Shown here one piece after another: positions 24,588 through 32,884 of a stretch of DNA of 64,000 nucleotides. Position 1 is the first letter of the stretch. Each line of letters opens with the position of its first letter. Below the pieces are notes generated by a model, which searched no databases, was not told the origin of the DNA, and saw only the letters and a list, made by a program, of their open reading frames with translations. The position numbers and the translations under genes were made by a program. Source of the DNA: Streptomyces sp. YS415 (GTDB lineage: Bacteria > Actinomycetota > Actinomycetes > Streptomycetales > Streptomycetaceae); contig NZ_JAMJFL010000026.1 of the NCBI RefSeq assembly GCF_023544665.1, forward strand, positions 54,844-118,843, in the 5' to 3' direction.

Positions 24588-26789
24588 TCAGGCGCGGGCG
24601 ACCTCCTTGTCGGGCAGGGCCGGTGCGTCGGCGGCGGGGCGGCTGAGCGCCTCGCCCTCCACGTCGACCCGGGGCAGGATTCGGTCCAGCCACTTCGGCA
24701 GCCACCAGGCCCGCTCGCCGAGCAGGGCGAGGACCGCGGGCACGATCGCCATCCGGACGACGAAGGCGTCGAACAGGACGGCGGAGGCGAGCCCGAAGCC
24801 GATCATCTTGATCATGGAGTCGCTCTCGCCGATGAACCCGGCGAACACCGCGATCATGATGAGCGCGGCGGCCGTGACCACCCGGGCGCTGTGCCGGAAA
24901 CCGGAGGTCACGGCCTCGGCCGGGCTCTCCCCGTGGACGTACGCCTCCCGCATCCGGGAGACCAGGAAGACCTCGTAGTCCATGGCGAGTCCGAAGACGA
25001 TGCCCACCAGGAAGATCGGCATCAGGCTCATGATCGGTCCGGTGGTCTCCACGCCCAGGAGTTCCGCGCCGTGGCCCTGCTGGAAGACCACGACCACCGT
25101 GCCGAGCGAGGCGAGCACCGACAGCAGGAAGCCGAGGGCCGCCTTCAGCGGGACCAGGACGGACCGGAAGACCAGCAGCAGCAGGACGACGGCGAGCCCG
25201 ACCACGACGATCAGGTACGGCACCAGCGCGGACTGCACCTTCTCGGAGATGTCGATGTTCAGCGCGGTGGTGCCGGTGACGTCGAAGGTCGCCCCGGTCT
25301 CCTGAGCCACGGCCGGCCGCTCGCCGCGGATGGTGGTGACGAGGTCCTTGGTCCTCTCGTCGGTCGGGGAGGTGGCCGGCACGACGGAGAGGACGGCGGT
25401 GTCACCGGCCTCGTTGAAGCGGGCGGGGGACACCGAGACCACGCCCTCGGTGCCGCCGATCTCCTTCGCGACGGTGGCCGCCGCGGCCTCGGGGTCCTCG
25501 GCGCCCCGGGCGTCGACGACGACGGTCAGCGGCCCGTTGAAGCCGGGCCCGAAGCCCTCGGCGAGCGCGTCGTAGGCCCGCCGCTCGGTGGTCGACGTCG
25601 ACTTGGCCTCGTCGCCGGGCATGCCGAGCTGGAGGTCGGCCACGGGTATCGCGAGGGCGCCGAGGCCCACGACGCCGAGCAGCAGCACGGGCAGCGGGCG
25701 GCGCAGCACGAACCGGGCCCAGCGCGTGCCGCCGTTGTCCTTGGCGCCCTCCTCGGTACGGCCGCGGCGGCGGGCCCGGCGGGACAGCACGGCGTCGGGC
25801 CAGAAGCCGAGGAAGGCCGGGACCAGCGTCAGCGCGATCAGTACGCCGACGACGACCGCGCCCGCCGCGGCGAGCCCCATCTTGGTGAGCATCGGGATGC
25901 CGACCACGGACAGTCCGGCGAGGGCGATGACGACGGTGAGGCCCGCGAAGACGACCGCGGATCCGGCGGTGCCGGTGGCGAGGGCGGTGGCCTCCTGGGG
26001 CGCGGTGCCCTTGGCGCGTTCCTCGCGGTAGCGGGAGACGACGAACAGGGCGTAGTCGATGCCGACGGCCAGGCCCAGCATCATCGCCAGGGTGCCGGTG
26101 GTGGTGGACAGGCCCAGGGCGCTGGACAGGGCCAGGATGGCGGCCATGCTCACGCCGACGCCGATCACGGCGGTCAGCAGCGGCAGCCCGGCCGCGGCCA
26201 GCGAACCGAAGGTGACCAGCAGCACCACGGCGGCGATGGCGATACCGATCGCCTCGGCCGCGCCGCCGGGTCCGCCGCTGTCCTCCATGGCGGTCCCGCC
26301 GGCCTCGACGGTGAGCCCGGAGTCCCGGGCCTGCTCCAGCGTCTTCTCCAGCTGGGCCGTGCTCGCGTCGGTGAGGTCGGCGGCGCCGACCTCGTAGGTG
26401 ACGGTCGAGTACGCGGTGCTGCCGTCCTCGCTGACCGCGCCCGCCTCGAAGGGGTCGACGGCGGAGGCGACCTGGGAGCCGTCGGCCAGCTCGGCGACCG
26501 CCGCCTCGACGGCCTCCTTGTGCTCGGTGGCGGTGACCTTCTCGCCGCCCGGCGCGACGAAGACGACCCGGGCGGTCGCGCCGTCCGCCGCGGTGCCGGG
26601 GAAGCGCTCCTCCAGCAGGTCGAACGCCTGCTGGGACTCGATCCCCGGCATGGAGAACTCCTCGTCGGCGGCGCCGGGGGCCTTCATGGCGCCGAGCCCG
26701 ACGGCGGCCAGCACGGCCGCCCAGACCAGGGCGACGTACCAGCGCCGCCGGAAGGCCAGGCGGCCCCATCGGTAAAGGAAAGTAGCCAC
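24588..26789 (-). CDS. MMPL/RND-family membrane transporter
   Basis: 733 residues with two halves, each with a helix, a large extracytoplasmic loop and a five-helix bundle. The motif GLAVGIDYALFVVSRYREE in the first half and GLAMDYEVFLVSRMREAYVHG in the second are hallmarks of actinobacterial MMPL proteins, which export lipids or drugs with proton force. GTG at 26789 starts MATFLYRWGRLAF. An ATG six codons upstream is possible. It lies just upstream of the two-component genes on the same strand, so it may be part of, or the target of, that system. Confidence 0.93.
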   Translation of the reverse strand: MATFLYRWGRLAFRRRWYVALVWAAVLAAVGLGAMKAPGAADEEFSMPGIESQQAFDLLEERFPGTAADGATARVVFVAPGGEKVTATEHKEAVEAAVAELADGSQVASAVDPFEAGAVSEDGSTAYSTVTYEVGAADLTDASTAQLEKTLEQARDSGLTVEAGGTAMEDSGGPGGAAEAIGIAIAAVVLLVTFGSLAAAGLPLLTAVIGVGVSMAAILALSSALGLSTTTGTLAMMLGLAVGIDYALFVVSRYREERAKGTAPQEATALATGTAGSAVVFAGLTVVIALAGLSVVGIPMLTKMGLAAAGAVVVGVLIALTLVPAFLGFWPDAVLSRRARRRGRTEEGAKDNGGTRWARFVLRRPLPVLLLGVVGLGALAIPVADLQLGMPGDEAKSTSTTERRAYDALAEGFGPGFNGPLTVVVDARGAEDPEAAAATVAKEIGGTEGVVSVSPARFNEAGDTAVLSVVPATSPTDERTKDLVTTIRGERPAVAQETGATFDVTGTTALNIDISEKVQSALVPYLIVVVGLAVVLLLLVFRSVLVPLKAALGFLLSVLASLGTVVVVFQQGHGAELLGVETTGPIMSLMPIFLVGIVFGLAMDYEVFLVSRMREAYVHGESPAEAVTSGFRHSARVVTAAALIMIAVFAGFIGESDSMIKMIGFGLASAVLFDAFVVRMAIVPAVLALLGERAWWLPKWLDRILPRVDVEGEALSRPAADAPALPDKEVARA

Positions 26790-26878
26790 GGGGGGAGGTC
26801 TCCACATCTGGATGTCGAAGGTGCCTCCAGGCTCTCCGGGCAGGGGGTGCCGTGTCGTCGTGCGGCTGCCGACAATGC

Positions 26879-26902
26879 GGCGTACGCAAAACGCAGTACG
26901 CC
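26879..26902. promoter_or_regulatory. 24-bp inverted repeat upstream of the MMPL gene
   Basis: GGCGTAC-N10-GTACGCC, perfect 7-base arms, centred about 100 bases upstream of the GTG. A repressor operator for the transporter is plausible. The remaining 26790-27036 shows no gene. Confidence 0.5.
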
Positions 26903-27036
26903 CCGCTTCGCAACTCACTCCCGGGGACGAGACCGGCGCGTGCCACGCCCCTCGCGCCTCCTTCGTGCGCGGTCCCCAACTCCCCTAGGTTTCCTCCTGG
27001 TTGGGCACGACAGCCCGTCGGACGCAGGAGGCGGCC

Positions 27037-27951
27037 ATGAGTACGAAGACAGGACCCCAGCGCTATCCGGGCGCGAGTCGGGCCAACTGGTACCAGGACG
27101 ATTTCGGCGGCGACGCCATGCAGGTCAACGTCGTCGTCCTGCACACCACCGAGGGCACCTCCCTGCCCGGCTACGGCGGCGGGTCGTCCGCGCCGAACCT
27201 GACGGCGGTGCCGGACCTCGGGGCGAAGAAGCTGAGGTGGTACCAGCACTTCGACGTGGAGACCTCCTCCCGCGCCCTGGTCAACCTGCGCGGCGGCGTC
27301 GACACCAACACCCTGAACGTCTGCCAGGTCGAACTGGTCGGCACCTGCGACACCAAGACGCACGCCAAGTGGAAGAGGTCCGGCAGCGCGCACCTGTACT
27401 GGCCCGAGGCGCCCGAGTGGGCGCTGCTCGGGGTGGCGCGGTTCCTGGCGTGGATGCACGAGGAGCACGGGGTGCCGCTGTCCGGTCCGCGGGCGTGGCC
27501 GGCGTATCCGTCGTCGTACGCCAACGGCGGCGGGCAGCGGATGTCCGGGGCCGGGTGGCAGGCGTTCGAGGGGGTGTGCGGGCACATGCACGTGCCGGAG
27601 AACCTGCACGGCGACCCGGGTGCGATCGACTTCGCCCGGCTGCTGAAGCTCGCCAAGGGCGACCTGGACCTCGGGGACGACGAGGAGCGGCCGGTGGAGA
27701 GCAGGCCGCGGATCCCGGCGTTCCCGGGCCGCAAGCACTTCCGCGCCGGGGCCGTGGGCGAGCATGTCCTGCGGCTCGGGAAGCGGCTGGTGGAGCGGGG
27801 TTTCGGCGACCACTGCAAGGTCGGCCCGAGCCGGACCTGGGGCGAGGCGGACCGGCTGAACGTGCGGGACTTCCAGAAGTCACGGCCGGAGCTGCGGGGC
27901 GACGCCGACGGGCACCCCGGGCCGCTCACATGGCGCCTGCTGTTCTCGTGA
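27037..27951 (+). CDS. N-acetylmuramoyl-L-alanine amidase-like protein with peptidoglycan-binding tail
   Basis: 304 residues. The N-terminal half (VNVVVLHTTEGTSLPGYGGGS, CQVELVGTC, CGHMHVPENLHGDPG) has the zinc-type His residues of the amidase_2/PGRP fold. The C-terminal 70 residues (AVGEHVLRLGKRLVERG, ending ADGHPGPLTWRLLFS) are a PG_binding_1-like unit. It has no signal peptide, as in phage-type endolysins. AGGAGG precedes the ATG at 27037. It would cut the amide between muramic acid and the stem peptide. No other phage genes are nearby. Confidence 0.87.
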   Translation: MSTKTGPQRYPGASRANWYQDDFGGDAMQVNVVVLHTTEGTSLPGYGGGSSAPNLTAVPDLGAKKLRWYQHFDVETSSRALVNLRGGVDTNTLNVCQVELVGTCDTKTHAKWKRSGSAHLYWPEAPEWALLGVARFLAWMHEEHGVPLSGPRAWPAYPSSYANGGGQRMSGAGWQAFEGVCGHMHVPENLHGDPGAIDFARLLKLAKGDLDLGDDEERPVESRPRIPAFPGRKHFRAGAVGEHVLRLGKRLVERGFGDHCKVGPSRTWGEADRLNVRDFQKSRPELRGDADGHPGPLTWRLLFS

Positions 27952-28128
27952 GGACTTTAATTACTCAACCGTAACCTACCGGCCGGTATCCACTTGGCTG
28001 TTACCGACGGTACGGTCCCTGGCGAGCCCTTCCGCGGCCCGCCGCACCCGCGTCCTGGACGACCGCGCGTGCGGCGGGCCGCCGTATCACCGCACCTTCC
28101 TGCCAGCCGCTTCTCCAGGAGGTTCGCC

Positions 28129-29454
28129 ATGCCCGTACGCAGACGGCTCGTCGCCGGGGGCGTCATCGCCGCCGCCTGCCTCGGCGCCCAGACCCTCACC
28201 GGCACCGCCGCCACGGCGGCCGACGAGGTCGTGTCCCGAGGTGTGACCATCCCCGCGTTCTACAACCCGCCCGCCACCCTGCCCGCCGCGGACGGCACCC
28301 TCGTGCGCACCGAGCCGCTGAAGCTGGCCCTGAGCCTGCCCAGCCTGAACGGCCCGCTGCCGGGCCGGGCCACCCGGCTGATGTACAAGTCCACCGACTC
28401 CAACGGCCGCCCGGTCGCCGTGACCGGCGCCTACATCGAGCCCGCCGCCGCCTGGAAGGGCGAGGGCCCGCGCCCCCTGGTGGCGCTCGCCCCCGGCACG
28501 ATGGGCCAGGGCGACCAGTGCGCCGCGTCCATGGGGCTGGAGCACCCGCTGCGGCTGAACGGCGAGACGGTCTCGGTCGGCTACGAGGACCTGGCGATCT
28601 ACCGCCTGCTCGCCACCGGTGCGGCGGTCGTCGTCACCGACTACGCCGGACTCGGCGCGACCGACCGGCTGCACACGTACGTCAACCGCGTCGACGGGGC
28701 CCACGCCCTGCTGGACGCCGCCCGGGCCGCCCGCGCGGTCAGCGGGGCCACGGTCACGGAGCGGTCCCGCGTGGGTCTGTTCGGGTACAGCCAGGGCGGC
28801 GGGGCGAGCGCGGCCGCCGCGGAGCTCCAGCCCTCCTACGCCCCCGACGTCAACCTCGCCGGGACGTACTCCGGCGCCCCGCCCGCCGACCTGACCGAGG
28901 TCACCCGGGCGATCGACGGCAGCGACCTGGCCGGCGCGCTCGGCTGGTCCCTCAACGGTTTCGTCCAGTCCGAGCCGGCCCTGAAGCCGATCGCGGACGC
29001 CCAGCTGAACGCGGCGGGCAAGGCGGCGCTCAACGATCTGTCGACGATGTGCGTGGGCGACGCGCTGTTCGGGTACGGCGGGGCGAAGAGCACGACGTGG
29101 ACGACGGACGGCCGCTCGGTCAGCGACATCATCGCCGCGACCCCGGCGCTGAAGTCCTTCCTGAACAGTCAGCGCATCGGCGCCCTGAAGCCGGCCACCC
29201 CGGTACGGGTGGCGACCGGCGTCAGCGACAACCTGGTCCCCCACGGCCAGTCGCGCCGCCTGGCGACCGACTGGTGCGCGAAGGGCGCCAACGTGACCTA
29301 CGACGCGGTGCGCCTGCCCGACTCCGGCAGCGCCCTGCTGAACCACTTCGCACCGCTGCTCACCGACCAGGGTGACGCGGTCGACTGGCTCACGGACCGC
29401 CTCAAGGGCAGGCCGGCCTACTCCAACTGCTGGAGCATGCCGCTTCAGCCCTGA
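28129..29454 (+). CDS. secreted lipase (LIP family, alpha/beta hydrolase)
   Basis: 441 residues, with a Sec signal (MPVRRRLVAGGVIAAACLG; AxA at ATAA). The nucleophile elbow GYSQGGG and the layout match secretory lipases of the PF03583 type, with His near NHFAPLLTDQGDAVDWL. It hydrolyses esters/triglycerides outside the cell. CAGGAGG is seven bases before the ATG at 28129. Its last ten bases overlap the end of the convergent MBL-fold gene, an unusually tight convergent junction. Confidence 0.9.
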   Translation: MPVRRRLVAGGVIAAACLGAQTLTGTAATAADEVVSRGVTIPAFYNPPATLPAADGTLVRTEPLKLALSLPSLNGPLPGRATRLMYKSTDSNGRPVAVTGAYIEPAAAWKGEGPRPLVALAPGTMGQGDQCAASMGLEHPLRLNGETVSVGYEDLAIYRLLATGAAVVVTDYAGLGATDRLHTYVNRVDGAHALLDAARAARAVSGATVTERSRVGLFGYSQGGGASAAAAELQPSYAPDVNLAGTYSGAPPADLTEVTRAIDGSDLAGALGWSLNGFVQSEPALKPIADAQLNAAGKAALNDLSTMCVGDALFGYGGAKSTTWTTDGRSVSDIIAATPALKSFLNSQRIGALKPATPVRVATGVSDNLVPHGQSRRLATDWCAKGANVTYDAVRLPDSGSALLNHFAPLLTDQGDAVDWLTDRLKGRPAYSNCWSMPLQP

Positions 29455-30212
29455 AGGTCGAGCACCTCCGCCAGGCCGGCCTCGGCGAACGCGGCCACCA
29501 GCTCCTCGCGCCCCTCGGTGAAATGGGCCCAGCTGTCGTAGTGGACAGGGACCACCCGGCGGGCGCCGAGGAGACGGGCCGCCTCGGCGGCCTGGGGGCT
29601 GTCGAGGACGAGCGGGGCGTTGTCGAAGAGGACCGGGAAGCGGGGGGCGCCGGCGAAGAGGACGGCGGTGTCGACCGGGCCGAAGCGGTCCGCGATCTCC
29701 TTGACCGCGTCCAGGGAGGCGTTGTCGCCGCTGACGTAGACCGAGGGCAGGCCCTCGCCGGTCAGGACGAAGCCGACGACCTCGCCGGTGACCGGTTCCA
29801 CCGCCTCCCGGGGGCCGGGCCCGTGGATCGCGGGGACGGCCGTCACCGTGACCGTGCCGCCGCCGGGGCGGTCGAGGTCGAGGGTCTCCCAGTCCGCCAT
29901 GCCCTTGGCGTTGCCGCCGAGCCGGCTGCCGCCGCCGGGGGTGGTCAGGGTGAGCGGGACGTCGGCCAGCAGGGCGCGGCCCGCGTGGTCGAGGTTGTCC
30001 GCGTGCTCGTCGTGGGAGAGCAGCACCACGTCGATACGGCCCAGGTCGGCCGGGGCGACCGGGGCCGGGGCCAGCTTGCGCAGGGTGGGGCGGCCCGGGC
30101 TCCCGTACTCGCCGGGGGCGTCGAAGGTGGGGTCGGTGAGGAAGGTCAGGCCGCCGTACTCGAAGAGAGCGGTCGGGCCGCCGAGGACGCGCACGGGCAG
30201 GGGTATGGACAT
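29445..30212 (-). CDS. MBL-fold metal-dependent hydrolase (UlaG-like)
   Basis: 255 residues of the metallo-beta-lactamase fold. Metal-binding motif SHDEHADNLD (variant of HxHxDH), further ligands in VPAIHGPGP, VSGDNASL and VHYDSWAHF. It resembles UlaG/lactonase-like hydrolases; the substrate is unknown. GGAGAA lies upstream of the ATG at 30212. It is divergent from the CGNR regulator across a 92-base gap with a clear operator, so that regulator probably controls it. Confidence 0.88.
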   Translation of the reverse strand: MSIPLPVRVLGGPTALFEYGGLTFLTDPTFDAPGEYGSPGRPTLRKLAPAPVAPADLGRIDVVLLSHDEHADNLDHAGRALLADVPLTLTTPGGGSRLGGNAKGMADWETLDLDRPGGGTVTVTAVPAIHGPGPREAVEPVTGEVVGFVLTGEGLPSVYVSGDNASLDAVKEIADRFGPVDTAVLFAGAPRFPVLFDNAPLVLDSPQAAEAARLLGARRVVPVHYDSWAHFTEGREELVAAFAEAGLAEVLDLQG

Positions 30213-30225
30213 GGATCAGGTTCTC

Positions 30226-30279
30226 CTCACGGATGATGGATGGTCTATCCGTGAGAGACGGTAGACCTTTCTCACGGAT
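30226..30279. promoter_or_regulatory. operator for the MBL-fold/CGNR divergent pair
   Basis: CTCACGGAT at 30226-30234 and its perfect complement ATCCGTGAG at 30247-30255 form a dyad with a 12-base spacer. A third CTCACGGAT half-site is at 30271-30279. A second dyad, GGTCTA/TAGACC (30242-30247 with 30262-30267), overlaps it. The site covers the region where both genes must start transcription. Confidence 0.72.
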
Positions 30280-30304
30280 GGGCGCAAGACGTACCATGAG
30301 AGCC

Positions 30305-30904
30305 ATGAGAGAGACCGGTGCCGTCGACGGTGCGCTGCCGCCCGCACCCGGCGCGGATCAGTACCCGGCGCTGGACTTCGCCAACAGCGCGATCGCCCTG
30401 CCCGGCGGGCACTACATGGACTTCCTCGGCACCCCCCGGGGCGCCGGGCAGTGGCTGGAGGAACGCGGGCTGGCGCCCGCGGACGCAGGGATCCGGGAGA
30501 TGTGCGCCGCGCAGTTGCGGTCGCTGCGCGAGCAGATCCGGGCCCTGCTCGCCGCCCGCCTGGACGGGGCGCCCGCGCCCACCGGGGCGCTGGCCGCGGT
30601 CAATGACGCGCTCACCCGGGCGCCGGCCGCTGCCCTGCTGCACTGGGACGCCGGCCGGGGGCTGTACCGGGCCACCGCCCACCCCGTCGACCAGATCCTC
30701 GACCACGCGCTGGCGAACCTCGCCACGAACGCCGCCGAGCTGCTCACCGGCCCCGACGCCGACCGCCTCACCGCCTGCGGCTCGCCCCCCTGCAACCGCT
30801 ACCTCCTGCGCCACGGCCGCCGCCACTGGTGCTCCACCCGCTGCGGCGACCGGGCCCGGGCAGCGCGCGCCTACGCCCGCCGGGCAGCCACCCCGCAGCC
30901 CTGA
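30305..30904 (+). CDS. CGNR zinc-finger transcription regulator
   Basis: 199 residues. The N-terminal ABATE-like stress domain (YPALDFANSAIALPGG) is followed by the C-terminal CGNR-type finger: CGSPPCNRYLLRHG then HWCSTRCGDRARAARAYARR. The two Cys pairs bind zinc and the basic helix contacts DNA. The start is ATG at 30305; another in-frame ATG at 30296 is possible, and no good ribosome site is seen. It probably represses itself and the divergent MBL-fold gene through the repeats at 30226-30279. Confidence 0.9.
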   Translation: MRETGAVDGALPPAPGADQYPALDFANSAIALPGGHYMDFLGTPRGAGQWLEERGLAPADAGIREMCAAQLRSLREQIRALLAARLDGAPAPTGALAAVNDALTRAPAAALLHWDAGRGLYRATAHPVDQILDHALANLATNAAELLTGPDADRLTACGSPPCNRYLLRHGRRHWCSTRCGDRARAARAYARRAATPQP

Positions 30905-31000
30905 CCCCGGTCACCCGGACGGCCCACCCCCATGGCCGGGCCCCGGTGGCGCGCGGAAGGTGGTGGCAACGACTGCCTAAGAAGGAAGCGGGGTAGGTCC

Positions 31001-31555
31001 ATGACCCAGCAGCCGCACGCCACGCCGCCGACCGGCGGGGGGAGCCACTCCCAGGCGCCCTCCCAGGAGGCACCCGTCTGGGACGACGCCCACCGTTCGG
31101 CCGGGCCCGCGCCCGGGAGCAGGGGCTACGCCGGGCCCGTCCCGGGCGGCACCGACTGGCAGACCGGCGGGCTGGTCTTCGCCGGTGTCCTGATGATCGT
31201 CAACGGCATCGTGGCGATCCTCCAGGGCATCTCCGCCCTCGCCGCGGACGACGTGTACGACCGCATCGGCGAGTACGTCTACGAGATCAGCCTCACCGGC
31301 TGGGGCGTCATCCTGCTCTGCCTGGGCGTGCTGGCCGCGGTCGCCGGCTGGGGCATCCTCAAGGGCGCCTGGTGGGCCCGGATCACCGGTATCTTCCTGG
31401 CGTCCCTGAGCCTGGTGGCGCACTTCCTCTTCCTGCCCTACCAGCCCGTCTGGTCGATCCTCATGATCGCGCTGGACGTCTTCGTGATCTGGGCCCTCGC
31501 CACGGCACCCGGCAAGCCCGCCATGTCCCGCGACGCGTCCTCCACCGGCCGGTAA
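31001..31555 (+). CDS. integral membrane protein (DUF7144-like)
   Basis: 184 residues. A Pro/Gln/Gly-rich cytosolic N-terminus of about 50 residues, then four membrane helices (GLVFAGVLMIVNGIVAILQG; GWGVILLCLGVLAAVAGWGIL; ITGIFLASLSLVAHFLFL; WSILMIALDVFVIWALATA). The WGILKGAWWAR segment fits the actinobacterial DUF7144 family of unknown function. The GGGGTAGG box precedes the ATG at 31001. Confidence 0.82.
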   Translation: MTQQPHATPPTGGGSHSQAPSQEAPVWDDAHRSAGPAPGSRGYAGPVPGGTDWQTGGLVFAGVLMIVNGIVAILQGISALAADDVYDRIGEYVYEISLTGWGVILLCLGVLAAVAGWGILKGAWWARITGIFLASLSLVAHFLFLPYQPVWSILMIALDVFVIWALATAPGKPAMSRDASSTGR

Positions 31556-31593
31556 TCCCGGCTCCACGCGGCCGGCCGGTGAGCGGCCACGGC

Positions 31594-31962
31594 TCAGACG
31601 TGCCCGAGACCACCGCTTCCGAAGGACCCACTCGACCCCGGAAGCCAGCGCTTGCGCTTCTGGTCCGTGCCGCGCCTGGTGCTCTGGCGCCGGAGTTCGT
31701 GCGGCAGGAGCCGCTCACCGCCCGCCGACAGCGGCATCTCCTCCGCCTCGCGCATCTCCCGGATCTCACGGATGGCCCCACCGGCGGGCAGCGTCGGCTG
31801 CTCCTCGGGGCTCGGGTGCGGAAGCTCCCGGTCCATGACCCGCATGCCGAAGTAGACGGCGAGCACCAGCGCACCGGCGATGAACACACCACCGGCTAGA
31901 GCGGCGACCACGTTGAGGACGTCGCTCCCCGAGGCCGCAAGGTCAACCATCGTCGCATTCAT
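31594..31962 (-). CDS. DUF6479-like small membrane protein
   Basis: 122 residues: one N-terminal membrane helix (VVAALAGGVFIAGALVLAVYFGMRVMDRELP), then a polar tail with IREIREMREAEEMPLS and a basic end. This single-helix pattern is common in Streptomyces and usually unassigned. The ATG at 31962 is my choice; ATG at 31950 or 31980 are also in frame. It lies ten bases after the stop of the upstream secreted-protein gene on the same strand. Confidence 0.72.
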   Translation of the reverse strand: MNATMVDLAASGSDVLNVVAALAGGVFIAGALVLAVYFGMRVMDRELPHPSPEEQPTLPAGGAIREIREMREAEEMPLSAGGERLLPHELRRQSTRRGTDQKRKRWLPGSSGSFGSGGLGHV

Positions 31963-31972
31963 AGACCAATTA

Positions 31973-32749
31973 TCACCCAATTGGCCGATTAGGCTCGTTA
32001 TGGGCGGGCTGATCTCCGAGTCGGCCCTCGACCATCACCGCGATCCGGTCGCTCACCGCCCCTGCACCGTTCAGGGTGGCCGTCGCCTGGAGCAGGCCGG
32101 AGCCCGGGGCCAGCGGGAAGGCCGGGACGCAGGACCAGTCGCCGTCGGCGCCGGCGGTCGTGGAGCAGACCTCGTTCTCCAGCGCGTCCCGCACGGTGAC
32201 CTGCGCGCCCGGGTAGGCGGTGCCGGAGGTCTCCGGGCGCGCGGTCAGCGGTACGCCGGACTGCGGCCGCAGCAGCGTCGGCGCGGGCAGGCCCACGGTG
32301 ACCGCGCAGCTGCCCCGGTCCCGCGGCACGCCCGCCGCGTCCGTCAGCACCATCGAGCAGCCGGTGAGCCGGGTGCCGGGGACCGCGTCCGCGGGCACCG
32401 CCAGCACGAACGGGAAGCCGCGGCCCCGCCACGGCTCGTCCGCCGGGGTCCCGCCGAAGGTGTACGTGGCGCTGCGGCCGCCGCTGGCGACGGCACCGCG
32501 GTAGCCGCGGGCGTCGAGGGGCGTACCCGTGACGACGGCCGGGGCAGGGGCCGTCAGCGTCAGCGCCGATCCGGCGCCGAGGCCGGGCCCGGTGTACCCG
32601 GCGACCCGGACGGTGCCCTCCCGGCCCGGCTCGATGGTGGCGGCGCCCCACAGCTCGCCCCCGGTCCCGGCGAGGGCCTGCCCCGGCGCCCCTGACAGCA
32701 GGGCGCCGGCCAGGGCGAGCCCGGACACGGTCGTGCGGTACCTGTTCAT
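31973..32749 (-). CDS. secreted beta-sandwich (Ig-like) protein
   Basis: 258 residues with a Sec signal (MNRYRTTVSGLALAGALLSG, cleavage near ALA/GTG). The mature protein has beta-rich segments and one C-terminal Ig-like repeat (TSGTAYPGAQVTVRDALENE, then GDWSCVPAFPLAPGSG) as seen in bacterial adhesin-type Ig domains. Two Cys pairs are likely disulfides. GAGGAG precedes the ATG at 32749. Function unknown; probably wall-associated or released. Confidence 0.72.
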   Translation of the reverse strand: MNRYRTTVSGLALAGALLSGAPGQALAGTGGELWGAATIEPGREGTVRVAGYTGPGLGAGSALTLTAPAPAVVTGTPLDARGYRGAVASGGRSATYTFGGTPADEPWRGRGFPFVLAVPADAVPGTRLTGCSMVLTDAAGVPRDRGSCAVTVGLPAPTLLRPQSGVPLTARPETSGTAYPGAQVTVRDALENEVCSTTAGADGDWSCVPAFPLAPGSGLLQATATLNGAGAVSDRIAVMVEGRLGDQPAHNEPNRPIG

Positions 32750-32884
32750 GGTCGGCAGAGCTCCTCGGTCCGAGGGCGACACAACTGCTGCGATTCTCAC
32801 GGTCGCCTCCGCCGCCGACCTGCCCGGTTCGGCCGTACGGACGAGCCCGTGCCCGTGATCCGGCATCCGGGCGCCGGTCAGGTG

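Noticed and set aside
27037..27951. Prophage remnant around the amidase-like gene
   Set aside because: No integrase, capsid, tail or holin genes and no attachment site are nearby.
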